A stretch of 64,000 bases of DNA from Gyromitra esculenta (taxonomy: Eukaryota; Ascomycota; Pezizomycetes; Pezizales; Discinaceae). A program made the position numbers and the translations under genes. The stretch covers positions 496,001-560,000 of the forward strand of contig JBCAML010000012.1 in NCBI GenBank assembly GCA_038503075.1, given 5' to 3'. Positions 11,626 to 23,029 of the stretch are shown here, one piece after another (positions within the stretch are counted from its first letter, which is position 1; every line of letters starts with the position of its first letter). Below the pieces are notes generated by a model. That model saw only the letters and a program-made list of their open reading frames with translations. It made no database searches and was not told the origin of the DNA.

Positions 11626-12827
11626 ATGTCCTTGTATTCTCTGGACCCCGAGTGGGAGGATATTATACCCCTTCCCCAAGATGATGGCGTCCAGCCACTC
11701 GCACAGATCGCGTATACTGAGGAGTACGCCGAAGCTATGTCGTACCTACGGGCAGTGATGGCCAAGGATGAGATGAGTGAAAGGGTGTTGAAAGTAACCG
11801 AAGATGTCATTGAGATGAATCCGGCGCATTACACAGTGTGGTAATTCTCCAAAGCGGTTCGCTTCCGCAAATTTCGGACCAGCAACTAATATCGTGAGGG
11901 AATCACTTTATTAAAAAGGTTATATAGAGCGAAGACGCTATTCGCTCTAGGGAAAGACCTCAGGCAAGAGCAGATTTTCCTAAACGACATGGCTATGAAG
12001 CATCAGAAGAATTATCAAATTTGGCACCACCGCCAGTTGATAATGGAAAAGATAAATGACCCAACGGGCGAGACAGAATTCACGGCGACGATGTTCGAGA
12101 GGGACTCTAAGAACTATCATGTTTGGTCTTACAGGTTGACATTGCTCTTCTGAACTCCCAGCCTTGGGTGATAGGCGCATGATATTCCAACTGCGCTAAC
12201 ATATGAAGGAAATAATAGACAGTGGCTTGTCCGGCGCTTTGACCTTTGGGGCAAAGGTGAAATCGAATACATCGATACTCTTTTGGAGAAGGACGTGAGG
12301 AATAATTCAGCTTGGAACCATCGGTTCTTTGTAGTGTTTGGCAGGGAACTGGAGGTGTCAAAGGACACTTTGGACCGTGAGATTAAGTGAGAAGTCTTCT
12401 CCAGATTTTTAGAATTTCGTGGTATTAATTTCGTGAACGTGTTTTGAAGCGTGTGCGAGGATGCTATTTTTATTGCTCCCCAAAATCCAAGTCCTTGGAA
12501 TTACGTTCGTGGGTTAGTGATGCAGAATTATCCTACACCTGGCAAGAGAATTCCTGTGTTCTAACAGGTGAATATATTAGAGCTCTCAAGAAAGCAAAGC
12601 TCCCACTCTCCACAATTGAGAAAACCGCTAGTTTCTATGCTCCGCTCGATAATCCGGACAAGATAAAATCGTCTCACGCCTTAGACATCTTGGCCGACAT
12701 CTATGCCGAGAAGAGTGGGCAGAGGGAACAAGCTTTGATGGCTTTGGATTTCCTAGCGAAGAAGTACGACCCTATTAGAGCTAGTTATTGGAACCATCGG
12801 GCAGCACAAATCATGTCAGCGTCTTGA
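11626..12827 (+). CDS. ram2: Protein farnesyl/geranylgeranyl transferase type I, alpha subunit
   Basis: Shared alpha subunit of farnesyltransferase and geranylgeranyltransferase I, which prenylate CaaX proteins such as Ras, Rho and mating pheromone. Proposed exons: 11626-11840, 11919-12134, 12219-12386, 12450-12508, 12568-12827; they add up to 305 codons plus stop in one frame. The prenyltransferase alpha repeats are visible one after another: NPAHYTVW, KNYQIWHHR, KNYHVWSYR, NNSAWNHRFF, PSPWNYV and ASYWNHR. The length agrees with fungal Ram2 proteins (about 300-350 aa). The donor of the fourth intron (GTGGGT at 12509) is my least certain boundary. The gene is on the same strand as mevalonate kinase, 860 bp downstream. 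Confidence 0.92.
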
Positions 12828-13220
12828 GAGGATAAAAACAACCCGATTTTTTCTTTGTTAGGCAACTAACAGATGTCACTTGCAGATATAAAAATTGATG
12901 TACTTAAGTCAATGTGAATTAATTAGGAAACTAGCTAGGCTTGTGTGAGGGTTTTTACCATATTCTGGTTGCCATGTCTGATATGTTGTGTATGCTTGAA
13001 AAAATTACAAAATAAAGGCAAAAGCTCTGGTTACACGAGCCCCCTTTAAAACATGAACTAAGGTCGGTGCTAGATATCTCTATCTCTAGTTTATCCTGAG
13101 GTATCTTGCTGGCTGTACTCCTTCTGATAGGCTGTGAGCATTTCCATCGAAATATTGCTACCTAAGATAGTATTAGTTTCCATTATAACTATTTCCGGGA
13201 AATTGCGACTTGGAGAGCAT
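12828..13220. other. Convergent 3' intergenic region
   Basis: About 390 bp between the stop codons of two converging genes. AT-rich, with no frame or repeat recognised; it should hold both 3' UTRs. Confidence 0.4.
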
Positions 13221-14367
13221 TTATTGGGATTTACCACCGCAAACAACGAGAACAACCTTGCTCTCTGGATTTAGGTCAGGCACGACCTTTCCTAGAAACC
13301 CGTAATAAATAGTCGCAGCGGATACCCCGCAGGCAGCCTCTATAGCAATTCTCTCGTCGTCCATAAGCTTGCAACAACCCATAGCAGCCTGAGAGTCAGT
13401 CAATACTAGGGACTTGACGTTGGGCAGCTTGCCAAGTTCAAATGCCCTTGGAGCGACTCGTCGGGCGCCTAAGGAAGTCGCGATAGAGGTTATTGCCGGC
13501 AAAGTGACTAGTTCGCCTGCTTGGAGTGATGCGTTGAGGGAAGCCGCTCCTTCCGTCTCAACAGCGAGGACTGGAACATTGAGCAAACCGTGGTATCCAA
13601 GTCCTATCTGGATCCCGCAGAAAAGTCCACCACCACCAACAGATACGATTATTGCGTCTGGGGCACCTCCAAGATCATCGACGATCTCATCGACTAAAGT
13701 TGCATTACCTTCCCAAATGTCTGGATCATCAAAAGGAGCACAGTAAACCCCTTGCTCGTCAATTGCTACCAGTCCTCGAATATAGTCATCTGCTTCTTTC
13801 CAGCTGGCACCATGGGTGATAACATGTCCTCCCGCTTCTCGGATCTTCGTTCTCATGAGCTCTGTCGTGCTTTCGGGGACCACAACGGTAGCTGACTGGC
13901 CTAACATTTGGGCAGCTGTGACAGCGGCGAGACCTGTGGTTTATATCAAATGTGAGTTGAGATTTTCTTTGGCTATTTTCTTTGGCACATACCAGCATTT
14001 CCGCCGCTGGAACTGTAGAATCGTATAGGCCCTGGCCGGGACTCAACAGCTTTGAGACATAAGTTTCCGACCCCGCTGTCGTAGGTTTAGTATATATAAA
14101 CTTTATGTGAACCAGTGATGATAGAATTTAGTGAGGGAGGGGGAGAAAAATAAATTAGTTACCGGGATTTGAATGACCCCGAGGGTTGGAACATATCCAT
14201 CTTCATGAACACCCTACTGTTAAAAGGTTAGTACTAAAGGCAGTTAACAAATACACATCTAGTGCCTACCATCCTGACACCTTAGAGAGAGCACTACTCT
14301 CCAACAATGGAGTTCGTATCCAGGGTAACTTCTGGGAAACCGAGGGACTGGAGCACGAGGTGACCAT
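13221..14367 (-). CDS. L-serine/L-threonine dehydratase (PLP-dependent)
   Basis: Deaminates L-serine to pyruvate and L-threonine to 2-oxobutyrate, as yeast Cha1 does. Four exons on the minus strand: 14270-14367, 14163-14216, 13993-14075, 13221-13933, giving 315 aa with all phases consistent. The start MVTSCSSPSVSQKLPWIRTP is followed by TPLLESSALSKVSGC. The PLP lysine sits in QPSGSFKSR (exon 2), the phosphate-binding loop is SSSGGNAGLAAVTAAQ across the exon 3/4 join, and the glycine-rich SVGGGGLFCG and the C-terminal VVLVVCGG are as in fold-type II enzymes. Introns are 53, 87 and 59 bp. I favour catabolic dehydratase over biosynthetic threonine deaminase because the C-terminal ACT-type regulatory domain is absent. 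Confidence 0.93.
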
Positions 14368-15057
14368 TTGATTGGTTTTTGTGGAATTTGGAAGTAGGTA
14401 TGAAGGGCGCTTTTCGACCACAGGAATTGGGGATTGTTATATGTTAAATTAGTACCTAGGAGTTGGTACTTCAAGCGGGAAGCTAATACACACACCCGTC
14501 AATAGATGCAGCAGATTAGTTGACGATACGTAACTTTCCGGTGCTAACCGACGATCCGGTTATTGTTTTCGGCTGCTGCTATGTAAATAGCACGAACCTT
14601 ATGGGCAACACCGCATCGAAGTACCGCAATAGATTCTACAACTCACATGACATTCCGAGCTAGTTGTACCGTCTATGAACCGATAGTCCAGACGCAGCTT
14701 ATGCGTATCTGGCGTAAGGCAGCTGAATTAGAACTGATATATTGACTTAGGTTAAAGCAACGCTAATGCTGGTTTTATGCTGTTCTGACTCTTAGGTGTA
14801 TAGAGCGCGAGTAATAGGAACAGAAAAAAATCAAGTTACAAATAAAATAGCAATTTCCAAATGGGTGCTCTCCAAGCTTGATAAACTCGTTGGACGTGCC
14901 CTTGAGTGATAAATAAAGACTAATCTACGGAGAAAAGGAAAAAGAAAAAGAAAAGTCAGCAAAGAATAAATAAATTCATAGCGCCGTGGTTACAGTCAGA
15001 GAATTTGAATGTACGAGTAGGGTTGGAGGTAGCCCGGCCGTAAGGACCTGCAAGCGA
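14368..15057. other. Intergenic region, nothing recognised
   Basis: About 690 bp between the promoter of the dehydratase gene and the 3' end of the cotransporter gene. No frame, repeat or RNA gene stands out. Confidence 0.4.
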
Positions 15058-18000
15058 TCATGTGAGTATTGGTATTAAGGGGTAGCTGGGGGTGATTTCT
15101 ACCTCTAATCCAGCAAGGTAGTCTACAGAATCCTTTTCACTCTTGCATGTGCCAGACTGGGGGGATGGTAATGTGGTAAATATGACTGCTGTATCATGGG
15201 AATTTCTTCGTATAAGCTCATTCAAAATAAGATGCTGTGCTCTAGAGGGCAGGTCGTTGAAAGATAGAGGGTTAATTTGTGCCGATGATGAATGCACCTT
15301 GTGCGGGTGTGTATCTGCAAACATTATGCTGGGGCCAACACCTTCCTCAGTTGCGACTTGTGTATCTGGTATTGCTCTACAGGAGAAAATCGGGGTCGAA
15401 CTGCGATGGGGCAGCTCGGGCCTGACGGAAAGTAGATCTGTAGCAGCTTTTGACGACTCTCCCACTGAACCTGGCTCGGTGGGTGCGCTTTCATTGAGTG
15501 GTTGTACTAGTATTGGAGGCGTGGACTTGGCCGCAGATGCCTTTAGAGCGGCTTGGCGCAGACTCTGCTTCCTGAATGTAGTACCAAAGCCCAAGGGGTC
15601 ACCGGTGCTGGCACGGCGTGTTTTTATTGCAGGGAGATGTTCGTCATCCGTAGAATATTCGTCTACGTCGTTTTCGCTTGCAGCGCTCTTAATACTCTCA
15701 TCGTCACTAGATAGCGTATCGCTACTTTCGCCATCACTTGATAACTCCGAAGCAGATCCGTGATCGAGGGCTTCCGGATTCAAGCGATGCGTTCTCATAT
15801 TTAAAGAGAGTGGCATACCCAGTTTCGCAAGACCAAATATCGAGTGTCGCTTCCTAGACTTTTTGATGAGTTTGTTGAGCCCTCCAAACATCATGCGAGA
15901 GTTGTCGTAACGCCTTTGTTGCTGGAAACTACTACTGGGCCATTGAGCTCCACCGACAAGTTGGGCCACATCCGCGAGATGATCTGGAGCATCACGGGAG
16001 GATGCTCTCCCACGTCGTTTTTGAAGCTCTTTCCACCAGTCTTCTTTTCCAAGTACGACTTCAACATTATCGTCTTCCTCTTCATTGCCATCCACGATAA
16101 CCTTATAAGTACGAAGGTCGCCATTTGCAAGCCACATGACTAGTACTTCAGCTTGAATACGCAGATTTTCCAGCAATTTCTTGACGCGGGCTCTTTCTTC
16201 ATTAACGTCACTTTCGTATTCCACAAACACCGCCACACGAATTTTGTAAGTTTTCTTCCATGCTGGAACAGTGTTTAAAATGCACCCCTGAAAAAATGAT
16301 GTAAGCTATCCAACTCATAGTTAAAAGAGCCATGGGATAGTACAAGTTGGAGGATAAGAGTGTATGTATCGAAATTTGTTGTCAGGACATTCCCGGCGCC
16401 AGGAGCGTCGTTTTCAATTTCCGCAGACATTTCTGTCTTACATTAGTATTCTAAAACCATTTTAGAATCATAATCTAAAAACATACGAATTGGCCACAAG
16501 TCAATAAATTTTTTGTCGTGATCTTTGCCTTTCGAAGGCAGCTCCAAATTCTCAAATCCTTTGGCAATCGCTACGTTAATTTGTAAGGATAGTAGCAGAT
16601 CTTCAAGAATATTGACATAACTTGTTACACTGACAGCAGTTTCGCTCCTCATGCTGTCTGTAGGGAGTTGCTCTAAGATATGGGTCGCAACTCTGCTATG
16701 TAAACCGTGTGCCGGTTTCCGGTTTGGCAGAGGAGTATTGAATGTTTTTGCCGCAGATGGAATATCAACCAATGGTTTTGAATCTCGATACTCATCTAGG
16801 TTGTAAAATCCCAGGACGGCAATATTTGGACGCATGCCCCCCAGCCCTGCCGAAAGAACTATATTTCTAGCCCCCCACTCAATTGTAGGTGCAATAGAGA
16901 TCTGCGGAAAAGCTTTTACTTTGCTGAAGTCTATATATTTCATCCACGCAGCTTGTTGTCGTTTAACCTCTGGAAATGACTCTTGGAAATCGGGTGTGAC
17001 AACGATATGCCCCAGAATATATAAAGAGCCCTTTTTCATGGCTATAAAAATATAGTTAGTAGATGGGTGAAAAGGTCTGTTGGGGATGGGAAACTTGTGG
17101 TACCGTTACAAAATTGTATCAGCTTCCAAGATCGCCGAGGATCATTCACTAATAATAAAATCTGGCATGAATTAATGAGGATAGAGTTCAAGCTGACTTC
17201 AAAGACACTGATGTTTTTTGTGTAGCTACCTGTGGCCTCCAGAACTTGACGTGCTCCTGCTTCAGTCTCAAAAGATACTTTCGAACTTGATGATATATTA
17301 AGCTCTGCGAAACATCTCCCCAGCTCTTAGGAGGTGTTGTGTAATGGATCACCAGGAATAAAGTCACCAAGACACCAAGACAGCCACCGGCATAAAGCTT
17401 GTCAACCTATTAGTGCGATTTAGGTCAACCCTTCAATTCTCGTCTTCGGGGGAACTAACGAATATCATGGTCGCTCCACTGACAACCGCTCCTGCTGCAG
17501 CTGTCCACCATGTAAAATATCTAAAACTCGGCCTGAAGTTTGGCGCGCTTCCGACTTTAAGCAAGAAGCAAGCTAGGTTCGTCACCAAGAATGTCATAAG
17601 GTATGTCATGGTTACAAAATTTGCGATCTGGTTAATATCGCATAATAAAGTTAGTTGAGAGAGAAGAAAAGTTAGTAAGATAGCGTAGGTAGGCTCGTCA
17701 TTTGATTTAGTTCCCTGGCCGAATAAAGAAACACCGGGAAGTATTCCATCTCGGGCCAAGGCTTGAAGAGATTTGGCCGAACCAATGACCCCCATTAGAG
17801 CAGAGAAGAAGGATGATGCTAATTCTCCTCCAAGAATGAGATGCTTTGAAATGTTGATCTATTGTAAAGTTAACGAACTCGGGAGACCTAACAGTTACAG
17901 GACAGGTTATAACTACGTCTTGTATAATGTTGAGATTTTTGTACAGGCTTTCTCTCCTGATGGTGGCACCCATAGACAAAATAACGAGAGTATAGGCCAC

Positions 18001-19586
18001 AAAGGTCAACATAAGGCCATGTAATGTTCCTCTAGGTATTGATTTACTAGGATTTTTCAGATCCCCGGACATACTGGCTCCAGCGAAAATTCCTGCAGTT
18101 GCTGGAAAGAGGATACCAAATAAATCTTGCCAATTTTCTCTAGTGCAAGTTAGAATGAATTTACGGAGGAGTTTAATGAACACCCACCTTCCAGAAATCT
18201 GACTCCCGGCTGCGCCTTTTGTAAACCTTGGTTGAAGGTTTTCCTGAAAAGTGTTCAATGAGATTCCAGTGTATAGCACGTCATGAGATAAATCATGAAA
18301 AGGTTTAACTATAAATGCTGATATTGGGATAGAGAATGTTGCTAAAATTAGAATCGCTAGAAGAAAATTTGAGGCGCGAGCAAATATAGCGGAACCAAGC
18401 AAGCAGATTATAGTGCAGAAAACCAACACCGCAGTAGCGTAGAGATACCGATACCACTGTTATCATTTTAGGAAAAGAAAGTATTAACACCCAGATATCT
18501 TAGAATTATTTATCGGTAATAAATTATGATAGGATTCGTATTGGTAAGGGGGAGGTGGAAGGGGGGGACTAACGAATGTCTCTGGAAACACCTGTGTACC
18601 ACTGCCAGTTTTCTCCCCAAAATTATTCATTAGACAATCGATCATTCCTACAGCGTTCATTCCTGTATTAAACACAAAGCCTAGATAGAATACTAGGCCT
18701 ATGCTACCTCCAAATTCTGGTCCTAGGGAGCGCGAGATGAGGTAATAAGCACCACCACCACGGACTGTGCCATTTGAGGATATGGCAGATATTGAAAGGG
18801 TAGTAATCAAATTGATCAGGTAACTAGTTTTTGTACTAGTGTTAGAATAGCATCCTATATAGGGCTATTATATGTGGTAGGGTAAGAGCACGGGAGTGTT
18901 TCATATCAGGTATTAAGTGTAGAGTTTGAGGAGAAAGTTAAATAACTGCGAAGGAGTTCCTCGACTCAAACAGACTATATTTCTGTCGTAAATGTGTACC
19001 AAAAGGGAAAGGATTGTAGCGAGATTGTTTACCTGATTAGTAGCATACCTGGGAGCGCGAAAAAGGTCAACACATTAATAAATGCCTAAAGCGGATAAAA
19101 TGAGGGAGAATTATACCAAACATTCCTAGTATGCCGCCCTGTCCTAAAACGAATCCAAAACGGAGAAACATAAGGATCGATAGAACATTCAAGGTAGTGG
19201 GCACAAAAACCTGACGTCGTAATAAAAGAAATCTATAAGCGAAAAATATTCACATTCGACAAGACATCCGTATTGCATACCCCGCTGAACGTTCCTAACT
19301 TTTTCGTCTTCCCTACATGGGTCTTCTCCTCCTCAGCTACCGTGATTGCCCTTACTAACCGGGGGAGGCGATCTGTTCTCCCAAAGCTAAACCATCCGGT
19401 ACGCCGTATTGGAGAATTTGTTTCTTCATCGACCGACACGGGATTCCGACGAGTGAGGTGAGAAGCGAAGTCCCCAACGGTGCGAGAAACAAATCCAGTA
19501 TTCTTAGCGGCCATTGGAGTGCGAAGTCTCAGCTCGTGCGGGTTAGAGGGTCGCAAAGGGGTGAAAGTTTTAGCGATCAAAGGCAC
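15058..19586 (-). CDS. vhc1: Vacuolar cation-chloride cotransporter (SLC12 family)
   Basis: Cation-Cl cotransporter related to yeast Vhc1 and animal KCC, expected in the vacuolar membrane for K+/Cl- homeostasis. Twelve exons on the minus strand: 19281-19586, 19117-19210, 19033-19048, 18574-18823, 18188-18456, 17917-18139, 17460-17858, 17230-17406, 17104-17161, 16487-17041, 16344-16432, 15058-16287. They sum to 3666 nt (1221 aa) with every phase matching. The membrane core starts [20 protein letters not shown], continues [20 protein letters not shown] and [13 protein letters not shown], then [20 protein letters not shown] and [20 protein letters not shown]. The large cytosolic tail includes [49 protein letters not shown] and [11 protein letters not shown], all typical of this family. 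The tail also carries an acidic Ser-rich stretch ([15 protein letters not shown]). Exon 3 is only 16 nt. Confidence 0.93.
19033..19048 (-). other. 16-nt microexon of the cotransporter gene
   Basis: Flanked by acceptor CTCCCAG and donor GTAAAC. With 1 nt from the previous exon and 1 nt from the next it encodes G-M-L-L-I-S, completing the family sequence GILGMFGMLLIS...YLINL. Leaving it out breaks the frame. It lies within the first transmembrane region. Confidence 0.75.
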
Positions 19587-19800
19587 AGGATTGATAAACT
19601 AAACAGACATATGCTGAACTTGTCGCTCGCGTAGTGAAGTTGTAGCGGAGCGTTGAACAAAAAGACTCTGAGCCTCATGCAGGAGGGGTGGGAGCAGGGG
19701 TAAAGAAACAAACCCAGGATCGTGGGGTCTTGGCATGCAGTTTCAGCTGCATTAAGTGGGGGGGTCATCGTTTGGAAGAGGAGGGAGACTCCTCTAAATG

Positions 19801-19927
19801 TACTCGTATTCTCATGACGTTTTTAAAACGGGCCACCTCTGCATACCATATAAATTAGGTAGGTTTAGGGTAGTTTGTGTGATATGCGGACCTGGCCCAT
19901 TTTAAAAACGTCATGAGAATGCGAGTA
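19801..19927. repeat. Hairpin MITE with TA ends
   Basis: A near-perfect fold-back: the left arm starts TACTCGTATTCTCATGACGT and the right arm ends ACGTCATGAGAATGCGAGTA. Arms are about 50 bp, identical but for a few changes, with a loop of about 27 bp. Outer TA dinucleotides suggest a TA target site (Tc1/mariner-type MITE). No coding capacity. Confidence 0.7.
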
Positions 19928-19966
19928 TAGTGCTAGATCGTAAAGAGATGTTCTACTCTACTCGGG

Positions 19967-20135
19967 TACTATTCTCGATCAGCCAAATGCCAGGACGGGC
20001 CAAATACCAGAACACGGATTCTAGTAAGAAAACTTGTTTATATCCAGTAGGGTAACCAAATTTTGCCCAATGAGGAGTACAAACGACCCTCCTAGCATTT
20101 GGACCGTCCTAGCATTTGGCTGGTCAAGTATAGTA
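19967..20135. repeat. Hairpin MITE with internal repeats
   Basis: Left arm (from 19967, TACTATTCTCGATCAGCC) and right arm (to 20135, GGCTGGTCAAGTATAGTA) are inverted copies over about 45 bp. Each arm itself has two copies of a CCAAAT(A/G)C(C/T)AG motif. It sits only 39 bp from the hairpin at 19801-19927 and also has TA ends. Confidence 0.65.
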
Positions 20136-20659
20136 TGGAGGCAAAAATCGGAACAGGCAGGGGGGTAAATCGGGATCAAGATTTTGGCGCAATTGGAAAG
20201 AGTGGAGAGTGTTAGGCAGCTTTAAACAAGGGTTTGTTACGATGATCAATGCCAAGAGTTCGAGTGATACTTTGTGATCGCTCTGATATCTCCCGCGAGA
20301 ACTACGAAATAGTTGTTATTTCACCACCAATGATCCTAAACGTAAGCCACTCAGTAGATGTCTTCTATTGTATCATGTGTTGAGAGAGATCTGCTTGTTT
20401 AGGTACTCAGAGTTGCTTTTGCAAAGAACATAGTATGGTTTGTGACTAAAAATGGGAAAATATGAGCGCACATAAACAGTGAGTGGGAAACCACTAACAA
20501 CGGATAAAAATATGTAGGTATTATTCAGTACCAAAAAAAGAGGTGTATCTGCTTTGATTATATTAGTGTAGTGCAACTGTATTCAATAAATTACGGAATT
20601 TTAAAACAATCAAGCATTAGTACTTCATTCTTTGTGTTGTGTAGTTCAATTCAGGCAGC
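20136..20659. other. Intergenic, nothing recognised
   Basis: About 520 bp of AT-rich sequence with no convincing frame or repeat. Confidence 0.4.
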
Positions 20660-20995
20660 TGAAAGACCGGTACTTCTTACCACACAGGAAATCTCCAAGA
20701 AGCTTTAGATAACAATCTAGACGCTATAACCTGCCTGGTTGCTATCCGCAACACAATACACAGGCGCAAGTCCTAACTGCTTCTTTATAGATAACCGTAG
20801 GGTTCAAAGTAGGGATCGAGCAAAGTTCCTTGAAGAACTTCCAATAGTAAGGTTTTGATAACTAACGCTGAAGGGCCAAGGCCTTGCTAAGCGAGATAAA
20901 AGTAATTCACAAGTAAAAGAGTAAATTGCACGGAAGTGATTTTGCTAGAAACAATATAATATTGATAAGGCTCGTTCTTCGTCGCTAATGATCAG
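20660..20995 (-). repeat. LTR3 copy, minus orientation
   Basis: Reverse complement matches 55823-56163 almost end to end, including the GTAAGAAGTACCGGTCTT terminus (here starting TGAAAGACCGG at 20660), the TATTGTGTTGCGGATAGCAACC block and a TATCAATATTATATTG block. I could not fix the far end; it may extend beyond 20995. Likely a solo LTR or a remnant. Confidence 0.55.
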
Positions 20996-21361
20996 GAAGA
21001 AGACCCTTCTCAACGGTAGAACACTGGACTACTTATAGTAGTCAAGCGTCGAATACAAAAGTTATGTAATGACAGGAACTAACATGAAGAAATCCCATAG
21101 ACCCTGAACGCTTTCCTTCGCTCCTACCTCTCTCATTATCGTATGGTGTGATTGTTGGAATTAACCGGCGACGCAACATATAAGCGAATCGGAGAAGTGT
21201 CGATCGAAAGAGTCAGCCATTGATGACACAAGGAAACCAAACATCCAATCTGTCCATTAGTGCTGTTTCCTCTACCCTTATTGCACTTCATCGATAGGGT
21301 GAATCAAGAGACAAGGCGACAGGTAATAGACTTAATAGTAATCAGCAAAGATTACTACTAA

Positions 21362-21445
21362 CCGACCTGGTCAGGAATCGAACGCTAGTCCATATGTGTG
21401 CATCGTAAGCAAACTCGAGTCATAACCAACTAAGCTACCAATAGG
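21362..21445 (-). pseudogene. tRNA-like relic
   Basis: On the minus strand an A-box-like TAGCTTAGTTGG (complement of 21425-21436) and a B box GTTCGATTCC (complement of 21371-21380) lie at tRNA spacing. Between them a TTTGC/GCACA stem would hold the loop TTACGAT, giving anticodon ACG (Arg). D- and T-stems are poorly paired and the acceptor ends do not match, so it is not a working tRNA. It could be a decayed tRNA gene or the head of a tRNA-derived SINE. Confidence 0.35.
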
Positions 21446-21454
21446 TATAACATA

Positions 21455-22169
21455 ACATTAGAGCTAACACTCTCGCCAAACAACTGAGGAAAAAAGACAC
21501 TCCCAAATACCTTGTTCGCAGGGTCCTCTCCTTCCTCTCCAATAAATTCTGTCGTCTACTCTTCAAAGGCAGCCCTTTCACCTTTGAACCAATAGACTTT
21601 GGTGTACCCCAGGGTTCCCCAATCTCTTCATTCTTCTTCATCATCTATGTCGCCCCACTCCACCAAGTCAAACTAGCAAACGGTATCTATCACCCTCTCC
21701 GCTGACGACTTCAGTCTCACCATTGCATCTTCCTCGAAAGATCCAACATACATCAACTGCACCATGCCTGGAACTACTTGCAACGTGTTGGATCAGCTCT
21801 AGACATCTCATTCTCCATCGCCAAAACAGATTTCATCCACTGGAGAACAGAAAGAGACCAATCATCTTTCTGCAACCTCCCCATCTCCCTCAACAACAAT
21901 CTCTTCTTCCCTCTTAAAGTTGTCAAATGGATCGGCCTTTGGTTGAAGCCAATCTGTCACCATTCCACCACTTCAAACAATGCTTTTTGAAAGCCAACAA
22001 AACATTTCTTCTACTTGCTGCCTGTTCCCAGCTGGGACAGGTCTCACCTCATACAACAACAGAAGATTGGCCCAGGCCGTCATTCTTCCCACAATGCTCT
22101 ATGGCTCTGCTGTCTTCAGCAACTCTCTCTTACTACTCTCCAACGCCTTTGGGACAAAGTCTTGCTGGC
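21455..22169 (+). mobile_element. Degenerate LINE reverse transcriptase fragment
   Basis: Conceptual translation with frameshifts gives VRRVLSFLSNKFCRLLFKGS, then FGVPQGSPISSFFFIIYV, the RT region preceding the catalytic YxDD box, and further down LAQAVILPTMLYGSAVF, a signature just after the RT core of Tad1/I-type LINEs. Stops and frame changes show it is dead. It is cut at 22170 by an LTR. Its sequence differs from the minus-strand LINE at 23491-27020, so it is another family or a much older copy. Confidence 0.7.
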
Positions 22170-23029
22170 TTTCATGGATGGTTGTTTCGTTGGTTAGTTT
22201 GGTATATGGGTATATGGTTGCTATGTTTTGTTGTTGTTTTTCGTATTTCTTTGGGTTTTGGTTGCAATGAGTCATATGTTGGTCAGCAAAAGGTAGAGTG
22301 ATGGGTATATAAGCAAAGGGTGTTCCCCTCTTGTTGTACTTTTTCTTCTTCTTTCTTTAAGTAACGTCTTCTATTGTCACTCTACTTGTCTCACGGTTGA
22401 GTCCCTTAGTTAAGCGCCGGTATCACGAAGGTGAGCAGTGCTACTTAAGCGGGGTATCAACTCGTTTCGATGAGCGCAAGGTTTCTACAGGTCTACGGAG
22501 TATACTTCAAGGCGAAGTATTGGCGATGGTTCACGGCGACAGCGAGGATTACGAGGGAGAATCGAAGTGGTATTAAAACTGATACAAGAGAAGGTCAAAG
22601 AGAACGTTGCTTAAGGAAAGAAGAAGAAAAGACAAAGAACGACCCAAAACCCATCATTTAAATACCCCGCTTTCTTCATCAAATCAATAACCGACGACAA
22701 CCGAAATACAATAACATTGTACCACAACCTCCGAATCCATGTCAACCTTCTAACCGAGATCTAACCCTATACCCAATCCTTAATCCGTGAAAACTTGTAT
22801 CTTACAATACAAGCCAGGATTCCTATATAATACTTCGTCGCTTCCGTGATACCTCTCTTTCTATCACGCCACTACATCAATCAAGTTTCGCTGTCGGAGT
22901 CATCATAACTCCCTGTTGTCGTAGAGCCTGTGGAATCGTTACTTAAACTCCTGTTGTTGGTTCTCATTCAAGTAGCACTGCTCACCTTTGGGGATACCAA
23001 AGGGCTTGACGAGATCCCGCACCTTGAGA
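22170..23029 (+). repeat. Solo LTR1 split by a nested LTR1
   Basis: Starts TTTCATGG and ends CCTTGAGA, the degenerate form of the LTR1 ends TTTCACGG...CCGTGAGA. It has the TATA-like GGGTATATAAGC, a T/C tract, the AAGTAACGTCTTC version of the start box, and the conserved GTAGCACTGCTCACC block near the 3' end. The halves 22170-22388 and 22793-23029 are separated by the element at 22389-22792. The outer flanks do not match each other, so this LTR has probably recombined or lost one side. Confidence 0.75.
22389..22792 (-). repeat. Solo LTR1 nested in an LTR1
   Basis: Complete LTR1 in minus orientation (TCTCACGG at 22389, CCGTGAAA ending 22792). It is bounded by a perfect 5-bp target duplication ACTTG (22384-22388 and 22793-22797). 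Contains the complement of TATTTAA (TTAAATA at 22660), the start box complement AACGTTGCTT and the GGTGAGCAGTGCTAC block. Because it inserted into another LTR1 the outer copy is older. Confidence 0.85.

Noticed and set aside
16441..16486. Cotransporter ending at the TAA near 16443
   Set aside because: A GTATGT donor at 16486 and acceptor ACAG at 16433 restore the conserved PIQMSAEIE and lead to further family exons.
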